Source of the DNA: Bemisia tabaci
Taxonomy: Eukaryota; Arthropoda; Insecta; Hemiptera; Aleyrodidae
NCBI RefSeq assembly: GCF_918797505.1
Contig: NC_092801.1
Coordinates: forward strand, 8,494,001-8,558,000
DNA: 64,000 nucleotides
Direction: 5' to 3'
The translations under genes were made by a program, and so were the position numbers. Within the stretch, counting starts at the first letter, position 1. The number at the start of each line of letters is the position of its first letter. The notes under the pieces are model-generated. The model was not told where the DNA came from. It saw only the letters and a program-made list of their open reading frames with translations, and ran no database searches. Shown piece by piece: positions 22,596 through 33,400 of this stretch.

Positions 22596-23745
22596 CTGCC
22601 GGGTTAGGGAAAAACGTCGTATGAGCATTCGAATGTTGCCAAATTTAGTCTCAGAAAATATTTCTTTATGAGGACAGTTATGAGTATGTTTTATTGGAAT
22701 TTTCAGATACTTTCTTCTAAAGTACGAATTGAATTCTCTGTACATTCAGAGGGAAAATGCGTGATTCGTCAAAGAAAGTTTTCGTTTTCCAACGTCTGAG
22801 ACGGGGTTGTCACAGAATTTGGAAAATTAAATTCCCTGATATTTCCTTGACTTTCCTAACACATTTTGGTGAAATCCCCTGACACTTGAACAAATGCCGG
22901 ATTTTAAAAAGACATAGGCAGAAATAGTTTTCGGGCAAAATTCGTGGTTCGAAATGTCAAGGTTATTTGACGATTTTTCCCTGACATTTTCGTCATTTCT
23001 CCTGACATTTCCCTGATTTTCCTCGCACGTTTCGGGGAAAATCCGAGACAATTATTCCAATGCCAGATTTTTAAAAAGACGTGGGTAGAAATAGTTTTCT
23101 GGCAAAGTTGTTCGAAACGTCAAGCCCACACGAGAAAGCAAAAGAAGGTCATTTGACGATTTTTCCCTAACATTTTCGTCATTTTCCCTGACTTTCCCAG
23201 CACATTTTGGTGAAAATCCGTGACAATTGTTCAATGCTAGATTTTTTAAAAGACATGGATAGAAATAGGTTTGGGGCATTTGTTGTTCGAAGCGTCGAAC
23301 TCACTCGAAAGTGATTTGACGATTTTTCCCTGACATTTCCAGGTTTCCCCTGACTTTTAAAAATTCCCTGACATTTCTCAGTTTTCCCAGACTGTGGCAA
23401 TCCTGCTCTGTACATTTGGAAAGAAAATACTTGCAACTTTCCCCGAAAATCCGTGATTTGTCATAGTAAGATTGGCAACGTCTGAGGGCTCATACGCCGT
23501 TTTTCCTTAAATTACCGTCAAACTCACTCGAGGGTGATTTGACGATTTTTCCCTGACATTTCCAGGTTTTCCCTGACTTTTTAAAATTCCCTGACGTTTC
23601 TCAGTTTTCCCAGACTGTGGCAATCCTGCTCTGTACATTTGGAAAGAAAATACTTGGAGCTTTTCCCGGAAATCCGTGATTTGTCATAGTACGATTGGCA
23701 ACGTCTGAGGGCTCATACGCCGTTTTCCCTTAAATTACCGGCGGT
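22596..23745. mobile_element. MITE M1 (copy 5) expanded by CCCTGAC-word repeats and a 221-bp tandem duplication
   Basis: The left M1 terminus (CTGCCGGGTTAGGGAAAAAC) is at 22596 and right-end sequence (GGGCTCATACGCCG) occurs near 23490 and again near 23713. Between them, 22825-23395 has three units of roughly 170-190 bp of the CCCTGAC-word family, with shared words AAAAAGACAT and TTTGACGATTTTTCCCT. Positions 23299-23519 and 23520-23740 are near-identical tandem copies that duplicated the right end of the MITE. Confidence 0.65.
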
Positions 23746-23755
23746 AGGCGATCCT

Positions 23756-24067
23756 AGAGTCCCTTTATACTGAGAGTCAAGACAATGTGAATCCATTTCT
23801 GATTGGTTAACCGGATTTTAGGCCTTCACAGCGTCACAAACGGGAATGAAGATTACATTTTCACCAATTGCAAAGATTATAATCTGGAATGGACCGAGGA
23901 ATTTCGGGTTCGACAAGGAACAAACGGAATGAGAGAAGGAACGGAGAAAGGAATTTGAGAATGGCCCGATCGAAGATTACGAAAAACGTTCAATTTGTGT
24001 AATCTTTATTCCCGTTTGTGACTCCATGAGGGGTGTTGTCTTGACTCTCAGTATGAAGGGACTCTAG
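23756..24067. mobile_element. hAT-type MITE family M2 (copy 2)
   Basis: It runs from AGAGTCCCTTTATACTGAGA to AAGGGACTCTAG. GCGATCCT precedes it and GCGATCCG follows, a 7 of 8 match to an 8-bp duplication. Words GGGAATGAAGATTAC and GGAACAAACGGAATGAGAG match the other two copies, the interior in inverse order relative to the copy at 18953. Confidence 0.8.
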
Positions 24068-24519
24068 GCGATCCGACAACGGCGGTGAGCGATCGGGTTG
24101 TGGTCATTGTGCGGTCGTGAGCGGACCGGGCACTGGTCAGCGGCGAAGCATGATCCTCGACGATCGATATTTCCCCGTTTGAAGCTACGGTAAAGAATCG
24201 ATTATCAAGGTGCACCCTGATTATCGATCCTTTGGCGTTGGTTTAAATGGGAGGTTGATCGACTTATCGCGCGCCACTGGCACCGGGCGCTCCGCCCGGG
24301 CGCCCCGGGCCTGGCCACCGCACTGTATCATTACCCCTCATCGATCTAGTTTCCACTGTTCGGCGTTCATAAAACCCACTTCACTTTCATTGCGCCTCGC
24401 CTCGCCTTGCGCAACGGCCGGCCCGCGCCGCGCGGGCAAAATCCCGACGGGTCCCGTGTTGTCGAGTGTCGCGCCGATGTATTTTTTTTTAGTTTTCGAT
24501 CCCCCCCCCCCCCCCCATT

Positions 24520-25004
24520 CTGCCTTACTAAAGAAAAACGCCGTATGAGCCTTCAGGCGTGACCAACTTTCACACTGAAAAAAAAAAACTCCGGCCGTGG
24601 GAGCCGCAATTACGGGCTAAATAGACATACCGTCCGTTCCGGGCTCAAAGGCCGAAAATTCCGGCTGCTGAAGCCGTAGCTTCGGCCTCTGAACCCGGAG
24701 CAATCGAAGCTACGCCTCCAGCAGCCGGAATTTTCGGTCTTTGAGCCCGGAACGGACGGTATGTCTATTTAGCCCGTAATTGCGGCTCCCACGGCCGGAG
24801 TTTTTTTTTTTCAGTGCATTAGTTAAAATACGAATTTCTTGGTCTTATGAATATTTTTCGGCCAATTCTCTGGATAATTTTCTCCTAAAGTTCCTGAAAA
24901 TGTCAAGGGAAAAGATTCATATTTTTCCGCAAAAATTAACGTTTTATGGGAGGAAATTTGACAACTGTCGAATGTTCATACGGCGTTTTTCCTTATCACG
25001 GCAG
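24520..25004. mobile_element. MITE M1 (copy 6) hosting a complete FB-B foldback
   Basis: The M1 ends CTGCCTTACTAAAG and CCTTATCACGGCAG are flanked by CATT (24516-24519 and 25005-25008), a perfect 4-bp duplication. The copy is 485 bp because an FB-B foldback sits inside it at 24572-24818. Confidence 0.85.
24572..24818. mobile_element. Foldback family FB-B (copy 3), complete palindrome
   Basis: CACTGAAAAAAAAAAAC to GTTTTTTTTTTTCAGTG (approximate lengths of the A/T runs) enclose a nearly perfect palindrome containing CTCCGGCCGTGGGAGCCG and CATACCGTCCGTTCCGGG. This uninterrupted copy defines the family structure used to interpret the interrupted copies at 2593 and 16648. Confidence 0.85.
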
Positions 25005-25008
25005 CATT

Positions 25009-27420
25009 GGATACAATGTTAAAAATCGGGGAGTGGAAGTCTATTATTATTAAAATCTATAAATCAATTATTTCAGTTTTCGGCCGGAAGAAAGGGATTC
25101 AAGGTTCCGCAACAAATTCTCTGACTTTTCAGAATTGGGCGAAACTCCCTGACTTTTCCAGGTTTTAAATGCTTTTTCAAAAATTCGTTGAAAATGCAGG
25201 CGGAAATATTTGAGAATTTGCACTGATCAATGATGGAAATTCCGCAAAATCTCGGATCGCGATTGCAGTGCAAAAACAAACGACAAGTTTATTGTAGAGA
25301 AGGTCGAAGATTTATCACATCAAGAATAAAGTTTATCACTCTCCATACACTCCATAATACGTCAAGGTGGAAGGTGAGAAGAATACAGAGGACAGTGAAT
25401 GAGGCATCCACCTCGAGAAGCTTTCAATCTGTCCCAGCGCGCAGCGCAGCGTGGCCAGACAAAAGATCTCCTTCACACGACCATGATACGACTATTTTAA
25501 CTTTCACGTTGTATGCGTTGCCTACCTTGATCATTGAAGGGGACACACACGGCGAGGCGGCACATCAACGGTTTTGGTTTGAGAATATATTGCGAACATA
25601 CCATGTGTTTAGGAAAAGGGGGGGTGGGGTTGAGTGTGTCAGTTCAGGTATCAAATCATAGTTTTCTTAGGCTACTCCCGATATTATGTCACGTATCCGA
25701 AAATATGAATGAATATTTCAGCCACGAATTAGAAAAACTCATCTTCGGTTCAAAATTACTGACACAGTAATACAGATTCTGAGAACATGCTGACGTATAA
25801 AAATTGTTACAAAATAGAGCCTTGAAACTGAGGGAAACTTTCCTATGTCCTTTCCAATAAAATTTCACTTAATGGTACCGTTCATTGAAAGGGGGATAAG
25901 ACCCAATTCATTTGCCAACACTCGTGCGTCAAAACTTTCTTCACCAGTCTTACCTACTTTAAAAGTAATCCCAACATGGAAATTGAAAGTTTTTCAGGTA
26001 ACGAAGAAAACTTAATTAGAAGCCTAAAAAGACGCGGTATCTAAAACTCCGTAATTTTTTCATTTCTTGCGACATCCTTTATTTACAGAAACGAATTTCC
26101 TGAACGAAATCCAGAGTTACCTCCTATTTTCTTCCTGACTTTATTGGAAAGATAAATTTCCCTCCAGTGTTCCAGCTAAAAATATTAGTTTTTCTGCATC
26201 TTTTGACTAGATCTACAGCACACGATCGCAAACCACCAAATTGGTTTTAAGAGATTAAAAGGAAATTCCCGGTTTCCAACATCCCATGCCTTTATCATTT
26301 CTTTGATTTTCCAGAAAATATTTCATTCCATGCTGAATTTTGATATTCACTGGATTTTAAGGAGCTAGCTACTATGAAAAGAGGGTACTTTTCTTTAAAG
26401 ATCTTTAGGTAAAACCCAAGTAAGTTTTAAATAAGATATAAGTAAGTCTAAAATAAGACATTCAATTTCTGATAGATTAAAGGTAAAGAAAGACTCAAAA
26501 AAAGGTTACAGCAACACTCTTTTTCTCTCTCTAGTAATCTTTTCGAAACAGCAATGGGCAAAGGGTGGTAAGAAAGATATCTTTCTTACCACCTAACCTA
26601 ACCTAACATGCTCTATTATTGGTCCCTCATATGTCATTTGAGGGAGGGGGAGAGAGGTGGACTTTATCAGGGCCGGTATCTCACAGAACACTTTTCTAGG
26701 GTGCTTAGTGCCATCAAAAGAAATATTTGTCGGAAAAAAGTACTGAAAAGAGAAAAGATTCAGTATTTTATTGGAAATACCAATTTTAGGCCTTTCAAGA
26801 AAAAGGGGTGGCTATCTGATTTCATGGATTTCTATTTCCGGTAGAATTTATATCATGTACGAACAAGTTATAAAAGTATTGAGGGCTACAGGTCAAAAAA
26901 TATAAATTTTTCAGGGCAAACCATTAAAAATCAGTGCCTAAAAGTCAGTGAGAACAAAAACACACCAACTCGCAAACCTGAAAACGCCTAATTACTTGTC
27001 AATAAACATGGCGGATCTATTACAATTTGATTCTTTACAATGCCTCCAAGTATTTGTCCTTTGGTGCCTAAAAGCATTTTCTTAAGAAACTTCTTTGCTC
27101 GCCCCGCAGTTTTTGATATTTCCTGAGCATTTCACTTCTTTCGAGTTGGTGTATTTTCGAACTCACTGATTAAATTAATGCACTGAATTGAAGTTCAGGT
27201 CAAAATTCAGAACTGCCAACAAAGGATGGACATTCTGAAAGATGTTCCAAAAATTTAGAGGAAAAATGACTGCTACCTCTAACACAAAACATTTATCTGT
27301 ACTAAAAAATGAACATAGGATCAAAAGTTCCGGCATGCAAAAACAATCTCACTAACTTCTGCCTGATTAAAAAGGCTGAATGATTGCAGACATGAATTTC
27401 ACATTAGATAAAAATCTTAC
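25009..27420. other. Non-coding stretch downstream of the last identified NAA15 exon
   Basis: A short CCCTGAC-word piece lies at 25110-25185 and a perfect 30-bp palindrome at 26565-26594. I looked here on the minus strand for NAA15 C-terminal exons (Lys-rich linker, then PLEEA-like helical region) and found none. A 42-codon minus-strand frame ending near 25857 is described under findings. Confidence 0.5.
26565..26594. repeat. Perfect 30-bp palindrome
   Basis: GGTGGTAAGAAAGAT is followed at once by its exact inverse, with the symmetry centre GATATC and no loop. It is followed by CTAACCTAACCTAAC. Confidence 0.9.
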
Positions 27421-30400
27421 CTGTATTTTGATGATGTTCATTTTGACTGCTGTTCAGAGGTTTGTCTTCCAGATGAAGGTACACAGAGATGGCACATATC
27501 GCGGCGCGGATGTAAAACGGATGCGAACGTAGAACGTCTTCTAATCGCAATAAACCAACATACGAGCGCAATGTCATTTTGCGCATACAGTATGTGTGAA
27601 AGTCTACTTGATCGTCAAAAATTTCAGTGAAATGCTGCAACAGAATAAGTTCACAGAGCAGATTAAATAAAGGTCCATGTAATCTTACAAAAAGAATGTG
27701 AATATTCTGGAATAGTACGGATTTCACTTTAGCAAAATGGTCTGGAAATAATCCTTGGCGTATTGTTGACATTATGGGAAAATATGAAGTTTCCTACACT
27801 GTGCCTCCACCCTTGGTAAACACTTTACATTTGCAGAATTTGAACAATTATTACAAAGCAACCACTCCCAGTATTCACCTTTTGTTTGAGGGTTGGAAAA
27901 TGATACCGGGCAAAAACTTTTATACACCCAAGATGATTGACTTGCGGAACTTGATCCCTGCACTGCGTTTTCACAATCGTATCGAAAGTATGGGCAGAAG
28001 ACGACTTAGGTGAGTATCTGTCTCTTTCGGTAGCAAAAACAGGTCAGAGAGGTGGTGCGGACATAAGCGATTTTCCTGGAAATATTCAGACACCTCAAAG
28101 CATGGTACAAGAAGCAGAAAAATTATGCGACTATTCTGGATGTTCAATGGGCCTGTTGCAAACTTTTCCTACAGCAAAAATAAGAGTTGTTACTCATAGA
28201 AAGTGTCTCAAAAATTACGATGAGCGCATTGCAAAGTCTGAAAAGCACTCCTTACTTCACAATTGACATGAGAAATTTGCGTTTTTTTGAGCATCTCGCT
28301 TCAAAAACGATACCACGGCACAGGTGAACATTTCATGAGAGAAGTCAGTCCATCCAACCCCTGCTCACAAGGATACCACGCAATATTCATCATAGCCGAC
28401 GCCAATTCACCAAAACACATGTAACAGGGCGATGATTCTAACCGCCTGATAACAATCGGTGTGTTTACATTCACATTTTTCTCTCGTTGATAGATATCCG
28501 CCTTGATTGACCTCGTGCTCTCCTCAACTTGCGCACAGAAGCGTCGGCCATGTTGAGCAAGGATTGAATGAAACAACTCCTCTAACGAAATGTTCACCTG
28601 TGCCGTAGTATCCTTTTTGAAGCAGGAAGCTTAAAAAAACGCAAATTTCTTAAGCAGATTGTACAGTTAGGAATGCATTTCAGAGTTTGCTGATGCGCTC
28701 ATCGTGATTTTTGAGACAAAATCTATGAGGAACAACTCTTATTTTTGCTCTTGCAAAAGTTTGCAACGAGCCCATTGTTTGCCCAGTGTTCCTTGCCCAT
28801 TAAAATTGATCAAAATATTAAGAACCAGTCAATTCGTTTTAACAGGTTTATACAGTAAGTTTCTTTTTTGTTTCCATTAAACTTGGATGATTGCTTCACT
28901 TGAAAAAAAACATAATTACAATGATGGTAACTTACCCTATCAACTTCATGACATTTTTTCAGGGCTTCTCCCCATTTCTTTAATCTTTGGTAGGCCAAGG
29001 CACATTCTGTTTGAAACCACATACACTGCATTTCATTCAGACTCTCCATTGCGGAAACACCTTCGCGCGTGAATTTGGAACACATTTCCTCCGCTTGCTG
29101 CACTAGATTCGCTCGGAGCATGTACTTCGCACACTTCGAATTAATGTATCTATCTGCTGTATCCAAGCCTTGGGCTTCATCTAACCATTTGTAAGCTTCT
29201 TCTACATCACCGGCATGCTACAGAAATAACGACAAAAAATTAGTCATTTTTAATAGTTAGGAAATAATTTAATCAAGATAAAATGTTCCTTTCTTTCTGC
29301 CATTATCCAAATAACAAAGGATTAATGTCACTGAACAGTAAAATAATGAAAAAAAAAATATGAGGCATACTTCCTCAACAAGATTAGACGTAAAAGAGCG
29401 ATATACAAAATGAACATTTTCAAAACCTACTTGCGACCAAGATTAAAGGATTTTTATTTCAAATTGGAATCATAGTGATCAGACTCGCCGCAGAGAATAA
29501 ACATCAGAAACAAAGTAAATCAAGATGACTATTAAAATGAATATAAACATTCCATGCATATTTTAGCCTGGTCAAGTAAAAAAAAAAAAAAAAAAAACTG
29601 TACCAGAACCCAAATTGTAAAGCTTAAAAACGCTCATTTCCTATTTATGAACTTATGGGACTTAGGGACACATGGTTCTGATGAATTAGGTATCAAATTT
29701 TGACGAGAGAAAATATTCTTGTAGTTTGAGTTTGATTGGGTATTTCTAAAGAATTGGAAGTTGCAGTCATGCTTCATGATGATAATATATTTTCAAGGAC
29801 GATTAAAATGTTCTCAAATTGGTACAGAGAGCACAAAATTACCATGTTTCAAGAATTTTCAAGAGTAATAGAAAAAATAGGTTTTGTTTTTTTGAAAGTT
29901 CTGTAATCCCAAAAAAGTACTGATAATGTGAGGAACAAATATGATTTGACAAAAGCTGAAAACGTGATGAAATAAAAAAAGAACTGAAACCTACCTTGTG
30001 AATTTTTCCTTTGATCACAAATAACTCTATTAATGTAGGCGTGTGATCGATTGCTAAGTCTATGTAGTACAACGCCTTTTCAGTGTTCCGAAGGAAGTCA
30101 TAGTGTTGGGCTAAGAAGTAATATGTCCACAGAAGCGCAGAAGCAGGCTCTTTAGGACTGTCTCCCTTTTCAGCATCTAGAAAATCAACAAATATATGAA
30201 AAATTTTGATGATTTAAAGGTATCCAAGAGTCAGGCCGGCATACCATAAGATGTTGATTCAATGTTAAAAATACTTGCTGATCAGCAAAAAAAATATCAC
30301 TGACAAATATGTCTCTCAAAATCACCTAAAAACTACCAACTGAAAAATTATTTCTAAAAGATAAGGTTACCTTGAACAGATTAAGGCCAGATACTATACA

Positions 30401-33400
30401 GTTGGACTTGTAAGTTAGCAAAACACTTTTCAATGGGGAGATTGGCATATTTGTGGCTGAAGTGAAAAATGCGTACCTCAGATTACGACATTGTAAGTCG
30501 CTCAAGTTTTATTTGAAAACTAATCAACAGTTTCTATAATTTCCTGCGAATTTTTTCACTCTTTCAAATCAAATCACATAAAATAGCAAGAGAAATTTTA
30601 AATTGCTTTCCTTCAGAGAAAATAAAATACATATGATCAGAGATTTTTGAGCATTGCAATTAAAGCCCTTATTTCGAAAAGGTGCTAGGTTCGATTTTTT
30701 TCGAAAACGAGTTTTGGGTGGAAAATCATCCTTATCTGCTTTTTGTTTTGTAATTCATGTCACAAGAAATTTTTTTTCTTCAGAGTTGGCGCATATTCGA
30801 AAAAAGCGCTTCAATTGAGATCTGTATTTTTAGCGTTTGGCCATAGATATCTGAACGAATTGAAACTTATGTATTCCATTGAAAATTTCAGTGAAAACTC
30901 ATTTATTGGCTTTACTCTAGTTCAACATTTGGACTTCAATAAGTTATTGCAATTTGATTAAATGAGTGTGCATGAAAATTAAAATGATTTAAAAGAAAAA
31001 CTCAACAAGCAGTACAAAAAGCCAATAAATTAAAAAAAAACTTACCTTCAAAACTAAAGTATCCAGTTTTCTTCAGAGCTTCTACATAGGACTCTGCCAA
31101 AGTTTCTACTGTCGTAACTCTGACAGGATCATTGTACAATGAATTGATATCTACGAATAAAGGTGGGACTCCTTTGTGTAGCCCTCTCCGCAGATATTGG
31201 TCTATCTCTTGCTTAAATTTATCACCTGTATAAAAATAAGAATTGTGAAATTAGTAAAAGTAGTGGATATTTGGTCGGTGAAAACAGAGAATATCTTAGT
31301 CAATGAATAACCAGTGCCGTGTTAGTCACTTTCTCAAAGTCAAAATAAATGGAATTTCCCGACTTTTCCAGATTTCCCTGACACATGTTGATAAAATTTT
31401 CTGACAATTGGACGTATTTCTGCCAAACAGAACTATGTGCATTATGACGTGAGCCCTGTTATGCATATATTCTGGTGGGTCTAAGGGCTCATGTCTTAAT
31501 GCACATAGTTCCGTTTGGCAGGAATATGTCCAATTGAAGATATGCCAAAGGGTTAAAAAGACATGAATTGAAATATTTTCCAGCTAAAATAAGTAGACAT
31601 TGGAAACTTTTGCTTATATTATTCCCTGATTTCATGGTTATTTTTCCCGAATTTCGTTGTTATTTTTGCTGATTTCACCATTATTTTTGTGGCACTTCTT
31701 GCGTTAGAGAGCTTGAAATAAAGCTTTTAATTTTATTTAACAAGCCATCGCTCAGTCTTTCTCTCTCTCTAATACTATTTTACAGAAGACGCACTTTATT
31801 CTTGATTAAAAAATATCTGTTGCTAACTTTTTAAAAGCACTTTCTATCAATATATATTCTTTTTATATTTTTTTTTAGTGACATCAATTAAATTTTAGTG
31901 AGATGCTGATGTTAAAATCATTTGAGGTTATGTTTATGCCTCGAATGCTGCCATTTCTTTCATAAGTATTTTGATGCCATTGGCGAACATTGATAGCTAG
32001 AAGCCAATGACGACCAATGCTCAAAAACAACTCCGTAATTCCTTATCATGAAAAAAAGCGCGGCAAATTTCGTCTTACACACATACATACGAAAATTTAC
32101 GGATTTCTCAGATTCCGCGATAAATACAGAAAATGGCCAATTTCGCATTATTTCGTTTTATATTTTTGTGATCAGGGGATTATGATCAGTGCTTCTGTCT
32201 GGTTTTCAGATTCCTAACTACATTTTAAAAATTTTGCGGCGAAATGTTCTGATGTCTGAAAATAAGTTGTTTGAAACGCTAGGCTTAGTCTAGAAAGTAA
32301 ACAAAGGTGACTTAACGAATAAATCCTAACATTTCTGGGTTATTCCTGATTTTTTTAAATTTCCCCGTTTTCCAGGAATGTGGAACCCTTGAACACCCTG
32401 CCTATTGGTCCATTATGATGCATGACCTACTTGTCTTGCCATTGGAAAGATACGGGGCAAAATTATTTACACGAAAATTTAGGAACACGAATAAATTACC
32501 TTGGCAATGATTAAGAGCTAGTCTTCTAGGCGCATGAGCATGGGGATACTTCTCGCAATAAGATTTAAGCATGTCAAACTTCTCCTCATCGCTGATCAAT
32601 TTCATCGCCTCTTGAAGTTTTTTATAATACTCAACGTTCTCTTGGTTCCTCTCGATGAGCTCTATGTAATGCTGTTGTGCTTCCTCATGCTTGCCGACTT
32701 TCAGGTAAAGATCGCCTATAGCAAAGCATTAGACAAAAACAAAAAATAAAACACAGATAAAAAATGTTTGATCATCCTCAAGAAATGGAGAGTAACATTC
32801 CACATCAATCTTACCTTCATCAATATTCACTGCTCCTCCTTCTTCCCTGAGATATTATGATCATAAAAATTAACTTGGAAGGATTTCAAGATTCATTCAA
32901 TTAGTCATTTATTCAGAACAGTAGAGGAAGGAAATACTTTAAAAAAATGGTGTTTAATAAAGCTGGTAATGTAAAATCCATGGTTTCGTTAGACTTTCAG
33001 TTCAATTATACCGACCACCTAACAAAACGGCCATGTTCCATATGATAATCTATGTTCTACCAGCAATTTTTTTCATCCACCAAGGGTATTTAGCTGTATC
33101 ATTCGGCCAGCTTGAATTTGTTATTAGTCCCAACTTCCAAGGTTTCAAGCACAACTTCAGGTGAATGTAGTCAGTAGGTGGGGCTGACACATTTGAGGCT
33201 GCTTTACATTATCTGATCGCATAACAATCTAATCTTCATTCAAACACATTTGAGAGATTCCATATGTTACTATCTTTTTGGAAACTGAAAAGCACTAAGA
33301 ATGAGAAATGCACACACTGAATACATACCGTAAGTTTCATTGACAGCGAGCTTATCGTACATTATCAAATTATACCGATCTAGGTGTTTGATTGCTTCGT

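Noticed and set aside
27774..28013. 79-codon plus-strand ORF ending at a GTGAGT-like donor between NAA15 exons
   Set aside because: No family recognised, it overlaps an NAA15 intron on the opposite strand and has no upstream or downstream partner exon.
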